A stretch of 64,000 bases of DNA from Flagellimonas sp. MMG031 (GTDB taxonomy: Bacteria; Bacteroidota; Bacteroidia; Flavobacteriales; Flavobacteriaceae), in assembly GCF_040112705.1 (NCBI RefSeq), contig NZ_CP157804.1, forward strand, positions 2,598,001-2,662,000. The letters run 5' to 3'. The position numbers and the translations under genes were made by a program. Below, piece after piece: positions 54,872 to 63,275 of this stretch. The first letter of the stretch is position 1, and each line of letters begins with the position of its first letter. The notes below the pieces were generated by a model. It was not told the DNA's origin, ran no database searches, and saw only the letters and a list, made by a program, of their open reading frames with translations.

Positions 54872-56548
54872 TTAGAACAAATCGGTAACACAGCCTTTTG
54901 CTGCGGATGACACCGTTTTGGCATATTTGTACAAGCTTCCTGATTTGACCTTCAATTCAGGTTGCTTCCATTCTTTTCTTCTTTTTTCGAGCTCTTCGTC
55001 TGAAATATTCACATTAATGGTATTCTTCACGGCATCGATGGTAATTTCATCACCATCTTTCACCAGGGCAATACCGCCTCCTACCTGGGCTTCGGGCGAT
55101 ACGTGGCCCACCACAAATCCGTGTGAACCACCGGAGAATCGACCATCGGTAATCAAGGCTACATCCTTTCCAAGTCCCGCTCCCATGATGGCAGATGTAG
55201 GCTTCAACATCTCGGGCATACCTGGTGCTCCTTTTGGTCCTTCATAGCGAATGACCACTACATCGCCTTTTTGTACTTTTCCGTTATGGATGCCTTCGTT
55301 CACCGCGACCTCGCTATCAAATACGCGGGCGGTTCCCGTAAATTCAAGTCCTTCTTTACCCGTAATCTTGGCAACGGCGCCTTCTGTGGCGATGTTCCCG
55401 GTTAAAATGCGAATATGTCCGGTTTCCTTAATAGGTTGTTCTTTTTTTCGGATAATGTCCTGCCCTTCGGCCAAATCGGGAACATCCAATAGGTTTTCGG
55501 CCAAGGTTTTTCCCGTAACGGTCATACAGTCCCCATGCAACATCCCTTCCTTCAACATGTATTTCAGTACAGCAGGCACCCCTCCAACATTGTGCAGGTC
55601 TTCCATCAAATATTTGCCACTGGGCTTTAAATCGGCCAGCAAAGGGGTGGACTCACTGATGCGTGTGATATCCTCCAAAGAGAAATCCACTTCCGCGGCA
55701 TGGGCAATGGCCATAAAGTGAAGCACTGCATTGGTGGAACCCCCAAGTACAGTAACCAACCTAAACGCATTTTCCAATGACTTTTTGGTTACGATATCCC
55801 TTGGTTTGATGTCTTCTTTCAATAAATGGTACAGTGCCGCTCCTGCAGCTTCGCAATCCGCTTGTTTTTTATCGTTCACCGCTGGAATGGATGAGTTGAA
55901 GGGCATGGACATCCCCATGGCTTCTATTGCGGATGCCATGGTGTTTGCGGTGTACATGCCGCCACAGGCCCCAGCTCCCGGGCATGCCTTGTGGATGACC
56001 TCCTTGTATTCCTTTTCATCTATGGCACCGGCCACTTTTTGTCCATAAGCTTCAAAAGCCGAGATAATATCCAATTTTTTGTTGTTATGGCAACCCGGAG
56101 CAATGGTTCCCCCGTATACCAAAATGGATGGGCGGTTCAAACGCAATTGTGCCATTAAGGCTCCCGGCATGTTTTTATCGCACCCCACCACGGTGACCAA
56201 GCCGTCATAGCTCATGGCATGGATTACGGTTTCAATGGAATCGGCAATAATATCCCTTGATGGCAGCGAATACCGCATACCTGGTGTTCCGTTTGATATC
56301 CCATCGCTAACTCCAATGGTATTAAAGATAAGACCGACCAAATTGGAGGACTCTACCCCTTTTTTCACATCTAGGGCCAAATCATTGAGGTGCATATTAC
56401 AGGGGTTTCCCTCGTAACCTGTACTCGCTATCCCGATTAAAGGTTTTTGTAAATCTTCATCTGTCAATCCAATCGCATGCAACATAGCCTGGGCCGCTGG
56501 CAGCGTTGGGTCTTGTGTCACTTTTTTACTAAACTTGTTCAATTCCAT
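54872..56548 (-). CDS. ilvD: Dihydroxyacid dehydratase
   Basis: The 558-residue enzyme dehydrates 2,3-dihydroxyacids to the 2-oxoacid precursors of valine and isoleucine. The Fe-S cysteines are visible in [22 protein letters not shown] and [16 protein letters not shown], the standard set for this family. It is the first gene of the ilvDBNCA operon; the leader peptide and terminator hairpin upstream (56741-56853) suggest attenuation. Confidence 0.96.
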   Translation of the reverse strand: MELNKFSKKVTQDPTLPAAQAMLHAIGLTDEDLQKPLIGIASTGYEGNPCNMHLNDLALDVKKGVESSNLVGLIFNTIGVSDGISNGTPGMRYSLPSRDIIADSIETVIHAMSYDGLVTVVGCDKNMPGALMAQLRLNRPSILVYGGTIAPGCHNNKKLDIISAFEAYGQKVAGAIDEKEYKEVIHKACPGAGACGGMYTANTMASAIEAMGMSMPFNSSIPAVNDKKQADCEAAGAALYHLLKEDIKPRDIVTKKSLENAFRLVTVLGGSTNAVLHFMAIAHAAEVDFSLEDITRISESTPLLADLKPSGKYLMEDLHNVGGVPAVLKYMLKEGMLHGDCMTVTGKTLAENLLDVPDLAEGQDIIRKKEQPIKETGHIRILTGNIATEGAVAKITGKEGLEFTGTARVFDSEVAVNEGIHNGKVQKGDVVVIRYEGPKGAPGMPEMLKPTSAIMGAGLGKDVALITDGRFSGGSHGFVVGHVSPEAQVGGGIALVKDGDEITIDAVKNTINVNISDEELEKRRKEWKQPELKVKSGSLYKYAKTVSSAAKGCVTDLF

Positions 56549-56740
56549 TGTAAAAATTCATTCAAATACCACATTCTCCTAAATAAATGCAGTAATTCAA
56601 AGATATATGTTTAAAAAGCCCTAGATTTTTAACAGTTGTTCGCTGTTTAAATCCACTGGAAACATAATATACATAAATTACTGTTTTTCAAACTTTTAGA
56701 TGGTTTAAAAATCCAACATTCAATTAATTTTCTTGGAAAT

Positions 56741-56776
56741 AAAAAAGGCCTGTATCGTGTGGGATACAGGCCTTTT
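56741..56776 (-). terminator. Attenuator terminator of the ilv operon
   Basis: On the minus strand AAAAGGCCTGTATC pairs with GATACAGGCCTTTT (14-bp stem, 6-base loop) and is followed by TTTTTTATTTCC. It lies 20 bases after the stop codon of the 18-residue leader peptide and before ilvD. The stretch GGTGATATGG (complement of 56792-56801), which includes the leader stop codon, can pair with CCTGTATCCC in the 5' arm, giving a possible antiterminator. It may also end the upstream pxp transcript. Confidence 0.82.
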
Positions 56777-56796
56777 AAGTCAATAGCAAGTCCATA

Positions 56797-56853
56797 TCAC
56801 CCCGTTTTGGGAATAATAATGACAGCTACGATGACTTGGTTATTTATTTTCAT
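56797..56853 (-). CDS. Leader peptide of the ilv operon
   Basis: An 18-codon frame reads MKINNQVIVAVIIIPKTG and then TGA, with three valines and five isoleucines and no leucine. It starts with ATG at 56853 and ends 20 bases before the terminator hairpin. Consecutive regulatory Ile codons (residues 12-14) with Val at 7, 9 and 11 match the end products of the operon. This is the layout of ribosome-mediated transcription attenuation. Such a peptide is too short to be seen by ordinary gene callers. The remaining parts of 56549-56907 hold no other gene. Confidence 0.83.
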   Translation of the reverse strand: MKINNQVIVAVIIIPKTG

Positions 56854-56907
56854 ACACCAATGGTACAAAAAATAATTGTTTTTGGTACGAAGGCCTTGGA
56901 GATTTTT

Positions 56908-57747
56908 TTAAATCAGTTTAAACCGCAATTCATCCCCGTACTTCTTTTGGGCCAAAATGGAGATGGACGCTTCTGAGAGTTGCAAAATACGTGGGTAACC
57001 GCCGGTGGTTTGACCATCTTTCATCAAAATGATCATACGGCCTGCTGGCGTAAGCTGGATAGTGCCCGGCAAGGTCCCGGAAGTAAGCATGGTATGCGAA
57101 TGCCCTGCGATGAGCTCCGAAATTTGATAGGCCATTCGATTGTTTTCCTTGGAAACATGATAGGTCTTGGTAAAGATCTCGGTCAACTGCCCGTCCGAAA
57201 GCAACGAAAACTCGGGACCTTTGTACACCTTGAGCACATTACTTTCAAAATGCTCTTCAATCTTGACTTCCGATATTTTGGGTTCGTAGGACTTGGTTTC
57301 CTTGTAAGGGACCTCATCGCCATCTTTAAGTCGGGCCGACTTGGTAACGGGATAAAACTGTGAGCGACTGTGGAGCAGTTTTTCCGTTTGAAAACCTCCC
57401 TTCACGGCCAAATATCCCCTGAAACCCTTCTCCAGACGACCGTAGGACAAAATATCGCCCTTGCCCACTTTGATTACGGTGTAGGTATCAACAGGCTCAT
57501 TGTTAAGAGTGGCGGCGATATGGGCACCAGACATACTAATATACGTATCGGTATCAAATTGAAGGGTCGGACCCGTCATGGTAATTTCCAAAACCGCATC
57601 GTTCTCATCGTTCTCCAACAAAAGGTTGGCCTTCTTCACCGATTCCACATCCATGGCCCCAGCTATGGGCACACCAATATCCCGATGTCCGAACCTTCCA
57701 AGGTCTTGGATGGTCAAATAAAGGCCAGGTTTCAATACTTTAAGCAT
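56908..57747 (-). CDS. pxpC: 5-Oxoprolinase subunit C
   Basis: The 279-residue protein is of the biotin-dependent carboxyltransferase-like (KipA/YbgK) family, starting VLKPGLYLTIQDLGRFGHRD, with GAMDVESVKKANLLLEND and the C-terminal TTGGYPRILQL. With PxpA and PxpB it forms the ATP-dependent 5-oxoprolinase that opens 5-oxo-L-proline to glutamate. It overlaps pxpB by 8 bases and is the last gene of the four-gene operon. Confidence 0.93.
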   Translation of the reverse strand: MLKVLKPGLYLTIQDLGRFGHRDIGVPIAGAMDVESVKKANLLLENDENDAVLEITMTGPTLQFDTDTYISMSGAHIAATLNNEPVDTYTVIKVGKGDILSYGRLEKGFRGYLAVKGGFQTEKLLHSRSQFYPVTKSARLKDGDEVPYKETKSYEPKISEVKIEEHFESNVLKVYKGPEFSLLSDGQLTEIFTKTYHVSKENNRMAYQISELIAGHSHTMLTSGTLPGTIQLTPAGRMIILMKDGQTTGGYPRILQLSEASISILAQKKYGDELRFKLI

Positions 57748-58474
57748 TCAGCACCACTTTTTCGGGTTCATATATACCTACTTCGCCCTCGATTTTATGA
57801 AGTTTGTATTCCGCTTTTGAAATAGATTCAAACTGTATCTTGTCCCCTACCTTCACAAAGCAAGGGTCATCCTTTTTGGGGTCGAATAGATCCACTGGAC
57901 AGTTTCCGATAATGTTCCAGCCGCCGGGAGATTCCTGTGGATAAATTCCGGTTTGTTTGCTGGCAAGTCCTACCGAGCCTTTGGGAACCTTTAACCTCGG
58001 CTCGGCACGGCGAGGGATTTCCAGAGAAGCAGGAAGTCCGCCCAAATACATAAAGCCGGGCAAAAAGCCGATGCCGTACACCACATATTGATGGGAAGTA
58101 TGCTGTTCGATGAGCGCTTCGGGAGAAAGCCCCAAGGTTTTGGAAGCATCTTCGAGGTCCATTCCAAATTCCAAATCGTAGCAAACGGGCAGTGTCCATA
58201 AATGCTGTATCCGTTCTGTTTTGGATTGGGCCTGACGCTCTTGGCATTCCGCAATCATCTTTTTGGTTTCCTCAAAATCGATATGGTCCTGATTGTAGAC
58301 CATGGTCAAGGAATTATAGGCTACGGACATTTCCCAACCTGGGATTTCCAGCTCTTTAAACGCATCCATAAAGTCGAGAATGTCGGCCAAAATGGATTCA
58401 CTCACCTCTTTGGGCCATTCTACCAGAACGGCACGTTCACCAAAGGGCTTTATACTGATGGGGTAACTTTTCAC
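57740..58474 (-). CDS. pxpB: 5-Oxoprolinase subunit B
   Basis: The 244-residue protein is of the KipI/YbgJ family, with the cyclophilin-like segments IKPFGERAVLVEW and VYGIGFLPGFMYLGGLP, then RVPKGSVGLA-like sequence (LKVPKGSVGLASKQTGIYP). It probably forms the ATP-phosphorylating unit with PxpC. The start is GTG at 58474, whose G is shared with the TAG stop of pxpA, a sign of translational coupling. Confidence 0.93.
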   Translation of the reverse strand: MKSYPISIKPFGERAVLVEWPKEVSESILADILDFMDAFKELEIPGWEMSVAYNSLTMVYNQDHIDFEETKKMIAECQERQAQSKTERIQHLWTLPVCYDLEFGMDLEDASKTLGLSPEALIEQHTSHQYVVYGIGFLPGFMYLGGLPASLEIPRRAEPRLKVPKGSVGLASKQTGIYPQESPGGWNIIGNCPVDLFDPKKDDPCFVKVGDKIQFESISKAEYKLHKIEGEVGIYEPEKVVLNA

Positions 58475-59214
58475 TATGCTATTTTCACCTGATTTTGAGG
58501 TAATTCTCTAGAAAGATACATCAATATATCCAAAGCAGAAACCGTATCGCCATGAATGCACAACGTATCCGCACTGATTTGTCGAAGTCCACCATCAACG
58601 GTTAAAACTTCCCCTTTTTTGATGATGGGAAGAATATGTTGCAAGACTGCCTCAGGTTGCTCAATAAGGGCATATTCCGTTTTTCTGGAAACTAGGGACA
58701 GGTCAGGATTATAGTTTCGATCCGCAAAAGCTTCATACCAGATTTGAAACCCTTGTTCTTGAGCTATTCTTGCGATTTCTGAACCAAAAGGCACATACAG
58801 GATAGCTTCGTTTTTATATGCTGCAATGGCATCCAAATAGGCAATGGCCAGTTGGTTGTTCTTCGCCGTTTGATTGTACAAGGCACCGTGCGCTTTGATA
58901 TGGTGCAATGTAATTTCTCCCTGATTTAGCACTTCATCAAAATCTGTCAATTGGGATTGAATGCTTTGGATAAGATCTTCGTTCGAAATATCCATGACCT
59001 CTCTGCCAAAATTGGCTTTATCCGGATATGATGGATGCGCGCCCACTTTAAGTCCGTGCTGCTTGGCCAAAGAAACTATTTCACGCATGGTTTCCATATC
59101 CCCCGCATGTCCGCCGCAAGCAATATTGCACGAACTGATGTACGGAAAAATCTGCGCTTCGTTCCCTACACCTTCGCCTACATCACAATTGATATCTATG
59201 GTAAACTGATCCAT
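58474..59214 (-). CDS. pxpA: 5-Oxoprolinase subunit A
   Basis: The 246-residue protein is of the LamB/YcsF family, starting IDINCDVGEGVGNEAQIFPYI, with SCNIACGGHAGD and LKVGAHPSYPDKANFGRE as the conserved metal/active-site region. It acts with PxpB and PxpC on 5-oxoproline, a breakdown product of glutathione and N-terminal glutamine. It begins directly after the stop codon of the transporter gene (taaATG). A gamma-glutamyltransferase gene (2930-4612) elsewhere in the window could supply related compounds. Confidence 0.94.
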   Translation of the reverse strand: MDQFTIDINCDVGEGVGNEAQIFPYISSCNIACGGHAGDMETMREIVSLAKQHGLKVGAHPSYPDKANFGREVMDISNEDLIQSIQSQLTDFDEVLNQGEITLHHIKAHGALYNQTAKNNQLAIAYLDAIAAYKNEAILYVPFGSEIARIAQEQGFQIWYEAFADRNYNPDLSLVSRKTEYALIEQPEAVLQHILPIIKKGEVLTVDGGLRQISADTLCIHGDTVSALDILMYLSRELPQNQVKIA

Positions 59215-60411
59215 TTAAAACAAACCTATCACTTTTAATATACTTTTTGCACCGAGAAAAATGGCAAAAGCAACGATGGCGATGCCAAATGCATTCTGGA
59301 TGACAGAGTTTCGGTGTTGGCCCATCACCGATTTTTTGTTTACCACCCATAAGAGCAATAAGGCCATCACGGGAAGCAAAATACCGTTGGCCACTTGCGC
59401 AAATTGAATGACCTCAATGGGCTTAATATCGAAAGAAAGGAAAACCACTCCGCAAAGCAGTACCGTAGTCCAGACCATTTTAAATTTTTTGTGCTGCATT
59501 CCGCCTTTCCAGCCAAAGCAACTACTGGCCACGTAGGCGGCGGCTAAAGGGGCTGTAATGGCGGAGGTAATTCCCGCTGCCAAAAGCCCAATGGACATGA
59601 ACAAAAATGCCATTTGTCCAAATAAGGGCTCTAAGGCCTTGGCCATATCCAAGGCATTGTTGATTTCGGAGATGGGTGCAGCGGCGGCAGTCACCAATAT
59701 GGCCATAGAAACCAAACCGCCCAATCCTATGGAAATAAGAGTGTCCCAATGCACTGCTTTTAGATCTTTTTGCGAATTCCATTTTTCCTTTACCAAAGAG
59801 GCATGCAAAAAGAGATTGTAAGGAACCACCGTAGTCCCCACCAGGGCAATTACGGTAAGCAATGCGTTTTCAGGCAATTTAGGAACGAACATTCCCTTTA
59901 CAATTTCACCAATCGATGGTTGGGTGATGATGGCACAAATAACAAAGCTTACACCCATAATGCCTACCAAGCCCATGAATATTTTTTCCAAAATCTTATA
60001 ATTGCTCCACCATAGTAGCATAAAAATTATTCCTCCTATAATGGCGGGCAAAAAAGGTTTAACCGAAGGATAGGGCAACAACTGCTCCAATCCTAAGGTG
60101 GCACCGCCGATATTTCCCGCTTCGTAGGCAGCATTTCCCACCAAAATGGCACCGAGCACTATGGCGATGACTATATTTCGAATCCATGGTGTTCGCAGTT
60201 CTGCCCGAACCACGTCCACTAGGCCACTTTGGGTTATGAGTCCAATCCTACCGGCCATGCCCTGCAACACGATAGTGGCTATTACCGACACTAAGAGAGC
60301 CCACAGCAAAGCGTACCCAAAACTTGCTCCTGCTAGCGTGCACATGGTTATGGTTCCCGGCCCAACAAAGGCTGCTGCAACAAGAACTCCCGGACCTATT
60401 TTTTTAAACAT
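59215..60411 (-). CDS. NRAMP-related transporter of the pxp operon
   Basis: The 398-residue membrane protein has the NRAMP (LeuT-like) fold with about eleven helices. However, the first helix reads VGPGT where metal-transporting NRAMPs have DPGN, and the sixth reads VPYNLFLHA where they have MPHN. The metal-binding Asp, Asn and Met are therefore missing, so Mn2+ or Fe2+ transport is doubtful. Because it is the first gene of the pxp operon and its stop codon abuts the pxpA start, it more likely imports 5-oxoproline or another small organic compound; this is inference. Its start lies 54 bases from the repeat motif at 60465. Confidence 0.85.
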   Translation of the reverse strand: MFKKIGPGVLVAAAFVGPGTITMCTLAGASFGYALLWALLVSVIATIVLQGMAGRIGLITQSGLVDVVRAELRTPWIRNIVIAIVLGAILVGNAAYEAGNIGGATLGLEQLLPYPSVKPFLPAIIGGIIFMLLWWSNYKILEKIFMGLVGIMGVSFVICAIITQPSIGEIVKGMFVPKLPENALLTVIALVGTTVVPYNLFLHASLVKEKWNSQKDLKAVHWDTLISIGLGGLVSMAILVTAAAAPISEINNALDMAKALEPLFGQMAFLFMSIGLLAAGITSAITAPLAAAYVASSCFGWKGGMQHKKFKMVWTTVLLCGVVFLSFDIKPIEVIQFAQVANGILLPVMALLLLWVVNKKSVMGQHRNSVIQNAFGIAIVAFAIFLGAKSILKVIGLF

Positions 60412-60464
60412 GGATGGTTTGGTTTTGGTGGGTTGAAATTAAAAGTATAAATGGACAAATCATG

Positions 60465-60510
60465 CATTTCATCCGAAAAAGTGCCATTCGTCTAAAAGTG
60501 GGATGCCGTA
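60465..60510. repeat. Possible divergent copy of the iterated CATTCGTC motif
   Basis: The intergenic region contains catttcatccgaaaaagtgc (60465-60484) and cattcgtctaaaagtggg (60485-60502). They resemble the CATCCGTC/CATTCGTC units seen upstream of 26851 and of comM, in plus-strand orientation towards the gene at 60593, but with a less regular period. The rest of 60412-60592 shows nothing else. Confidence 0.35.
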
Positions 60511-60592
60511 CATCGATTTTTTATACGATTTCGAAAAACTGAAAGTTATGGTTATACCAAATCTTATTGAGACCTAAACTTGACTAAAACCT

Positions 60593-61036
60593 ATGATATG
60601 TAAGGATTGTGGCAAAGGCCTTGACCCCCAACAATATAAAGCTTCCAAGGAATCTTTGGGTGTTACACTCTGCGAAAGACATACAAAGCTTATCAAACGA
60701 GTGATATTGAACAATGATACGCCAATTGAGGCCATTCATTTATTCTATGCCCTTAAAGAGGCCGGTGTATCTCCAATGCTGGAATGGTGGGATGGAAAAA
60801 AATCTGTGGATATAGCAATTTCCAGAGTAAAGCTCAATATTGAAATTGACCAAAACTACAACATGATCACCCACGAACAGGCCATAGCCGACCTTGAAGA
60901 TGCCATGCATTCGTTCAAAAATGGGTTTACCACTGTTCGGATTCCCCATTTGGCCATCAAATATTATTTGGACGAAACGGTGGAGAACATCATGGGAATC
61001 ATCGAAGGACTAAAAGCCAACATCAAGGCCATTTAG
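60593..61036 (+). CDS. Small protein with zinc-ribbon and PD-(D/E)XK-like domain
   Basis: The 147-residue protein begins with a CKDCG zinc ribbon whose second half is CERH. The rest resembles the DUF559/Vsr nuclease fold: an aspartate in KSVDIAI, then IEID eleven residues later, the same Asp-to-Glu spacing as in the DUF559 domain inserted in RecG, and the end block FTTVRIPHLAI (compare KLIRFKNEEV). The GGYH segment is changed to QNYN, so activity may be lost or altered. I do not recognise it as a named family. It overlaps the stop of the convergent cupin gene by 4 bases. Confidence 0.75.
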   Translation: MICKDCGKGLDPQQYKASKESLGVTLCERHTKLIKRVILNNDTPIEAIHLFYALKEAGVSPMLEWWDGKKSVDIAISRVKLNIEIDQNYNMITHEQAIADLEDAMHSFKNGFTTVRIPHLAIKYYLDETVENIMGIIEGLKANIKAI

Positions 61037-61443
61037 TTGGAAAACTGAAATCTGTTCTCTTTTTTGGTTTCCTTGTATTCCAAAATATTGATGACTACGG
61101 TTGCCTCACCAATGTTTTCCAAATCGTTGACGTAGTTTTTGCCACGATTTTCGAAATATTCGGTATCCCCGGGGTTTAATTTGATCATGTCGATTTTACC
61201 GTTGCCGTAACGGGTGATCACCAAACCTCCTGTGGTGCATACCCAGCCGTAATTGGTATTGTGTCTTCTAAAGTTAAGACGTTCTCCGGGCAAAAGGCAT
61301 AAATCCCAAAGCTTGACCTCTTCATTTTCAAAAACCAGTCGATTGCTCAACGATTCTTTGATTTCCTGATGTAGCAACTCATCTATCTTCTCCTGCTCCC
61401 AAGGGTCAAAATTCCCCATTGGGTTCAACTCCACAAACTGCAT
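61033..61443 (-). CDS. Cupin-fold protein
   Basis: The 136-residue protein is predicted to form a single cupin barrel, with LWDLCLLPGERLNFRRHNTN (strands A-C, His in the metal position), GKIDMIKLNPGDTEYFENRG and VNDLENIGEATVVINILEY. The start is taken as ATG 61443 because the upstream GTG gives only two more residues. No signal peptide is seen. The substrate is unknown; small stand-alone cupins can be enzymes or sensors. Confidence 0.8.
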   Translation of the reverse strand: MQFVELNPMGNFDPWEQEKIDELLHQEIKESLSNRLVFENEEVKLWDLCLLPGERLNFRRHNTNYGWVCTTGGLVITRYGNGKIDMIKLNPGDTEYFENRGKNYVNDLENIGEATVVINILEYKETKKENRFQFSN

Positions 61444-61633
61444 GTTCACTAAATTTTAAAAAAAACGGGGCGAAAGTACTGTTTAAAAGTCTTATCAACA
61501 GCGGTTTAAGCAATATTTAACGTAATCACGCCATATCTATCCACAAAAGACCCTAACCTTATCAATTTGATGATAAACCTTTGGTTTATTTTCCATGTTC
61601 GCATTCCCTTTTTTCATCAATTTGAGGTTTAGC

Positions 61634-63169
61634 TTAACCCAGCCACCCTTCCCTATCCAGACTTCGATACTGTATCGCTTCCGAGATATGGTTTTCAGTT
61701 ACCTCAGAAAACCCTTCCAAATCGGCAATGGTGCGGGATACTTTTAAGATTCTGTCATAAGCCCTCGCAGATAGATTCAGTCGTTGCATGGCTTCCTTTA
61801 AAAGATTTTTGGAGGAATCGTTCAATTTGCAAAACTCCCGAATATGTTTGGTTCCCATTTGGGCATTGTAATGGATACCCTCTATTTCGGCAAACCTTTG
61901 GTTCTGAATGTCCCTGGCCGCTTCCACTCTTTTTCGGATAACGACACTGCTCTCCCCTCTCCTGTCTTCGGACAATTTATCGAAAGGGACCGGGGTGACC
62001 TCAATGTGAATATCTATCCTATCCAACAAAGGGCCCGATATTTTGCCCAGATACCGCTGCATTTCTGCGGGTGATGATGTCACAGGGGCATCGGGGTCGT
62101 TAAAATATCCTCCCGGACTGGGATTCATGCTGGCCACCAGCATAAAACTACTGGGATAAGTAACCGTAAATTGGGCGCGGGCTATGGTGACCTCCCTATC
62201 TTCCATCGGTTGTCGCATCACTTCCAGTACACGTCGTTCAAACTCAGGGAGCTCGTCCAAAAACAGGACTCCATTGTGGGCCAACGATATTTCACCGGGT
62301 TGCGGATAACTGCCCCCACCCACTAGGGCGGCACTGCTTATGGTATGGTGCGGGTTACGGAAAGGTCGCTGGCTCATCAAGCCTTTGTTTTTCACCTTTC
62401 CTACCACACTGTGTATTTTGGTGGTTTCCAAGGCCTCGTGCAAGGTCATGGGCGGCAAAATGGACGGTAAACGCTTGGCCAGCATGGTCTTCCCTGCTCC
62501 GGGGGGACCTATCAAGATGATATTGTGACCGCCGGCAGCCGCAATTTCCATGCATCGTTTTATGCTTTCCTGTCCCTTAACATCAGCAAAATCAAATTCT
62601 GGCAGGTACTGTTGTTCGTAAAACGTTTTTCGGGTATCCACCACGGTTTGTTCCAGAGGAAGGTCGGCATCAAAAAAATCAATAACCTGTTTAATGGTTT
62701 CCACGCCGTAGACCTTGAGTCCGTCCACCACAGCAGCTTCATTGGCATTTTCCTTGGGAAGGATAAAGCCTTCGAAACCTTCTTGCTGGGCCTTAATCGC
62801 AATGGGAAGGGCACCTTTTATGGGTTGCAGGCTTCCGTCCAAAGAAAGCTCTCCCATAATCAAATAGTTTTCAATGTTTTCCGAACGGATTTGTCCTGAT
62901 GCTGCCAAGATTCCAATGGCCAAGGTTAAATCGTAGGCCGAACCCTCCTTGCGCATATCGGCCGGAGCCATGTTGATGGTGATTTTTTTACCGGGAATGC
63001 GGTAATCGTTGTTCTGAAGGGCAGCGGCAATTCGAAAATTACTTTCTTTAATGGCATTATCTGGCAATCCTACCAAATGATACCCGATTCCCTTGTCGAT
63101 ATTGACCTCCACTACAATGGTGGTGGCCTCTATACCAAAAACGGCACTTCCGTAAACTTTTGTGAGCAT
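61634..63169 (-). CDS. comM: YifB/ComM-family Mg-chelatase-like AAA ATPase
   Basis: The 511-residue protein has an N-terminal Lon-like domain (ending near residue 170) and a Mg-chelatase-like AAA+ domain with Walker A GPPGAGKTMLAKR, Walker B VLFLDELPEF and the sensor block RAQFTVTYPSSFMLVASMNPSPGGYF; the C-terminal lid ends SEVTENHISEAIQYR. In naturally competent bacteria ComM is a hexameric helicase that helps branch migration during uptake of foreign DNA. The gene has its own upstream region containing two units of the 21-bp motif. It is a single gene. Confidence 0.93.
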   Translation of the reverse strand: MLTKVYGSAVFGIEATTIVVEVNIDKGIGYHLVGLPDNAIKESNFRIAAALQNNDYRIPGKKITINMAPADMRKEGSAYDLTLAIGILAASGQIRSENIENYLIMGELSLDGSLQPIKGALPIAIKAQQEGFEGFILPKENANEAAVVDGLKVYGVETIKQVIDFFDADLPLEQTVVDTRKTFYEQQYLPEFDFADVKGQESIKRCMEIAAAGGHNIILIGPPGAGKTMLAKRLPSILPPMTLHEALETTKIHSVVGKVKNKGLMSQRPFRNPHHTISSAALVGGGSYPQPGEISLAHNGVLFLDELPEFERRVLEVMRQPMEDREVTIARAQFTVTYPSSFMLVASMNPSPGGYFNDPDAPVTSSPAEMQRYLGKISGPLLDRIDIHIEVTPVPFDKLSEDRRGESSVVIRKRVEAARDIQNQRFAEIEGIHYNAQMGTKHIREFCKLNDSSKNLLKEAMQRLNLSARAYDRILKVSRTIADLEGFSEVTENHISEAIQYRSLDREGWLG

Positions 63170-63231
63170 AAATTGTTTCTAATTGAAAAAGACTGAAAAT
63201 GTAAACAATCTATGTTCAAGAATAGGTGCTC

Positions 63232-63264
63232 AATTGACGGATGCCCCTTTTGAATTGACGGATG
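63232..63264 (-). repeat. Tandem 12-bp units upstream of comM
   Basis: Minus-strand units CATCCGTCAATT at 63243-63232 and 63264-63253, period 21, with spacer AAAAGGGGC-like sequence. A degenerate third unit lies at 63274-63285, overlapping the end of the penicillin acylase gene. The last unit is 62 bases from the comM ATG, similar to the 55 bases for the lipoprotein gene at 26851. Confidence 0.6.
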
Positions 63265-63275
63265 CGCCTTTTGGG

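Noticed and set aside
59215..60411. Labelling the transporter as a manganese importer (mntH).
   Set aside because: The DPGN and MPHN metal-binding motifs are absent and the operon context points elsewhere.
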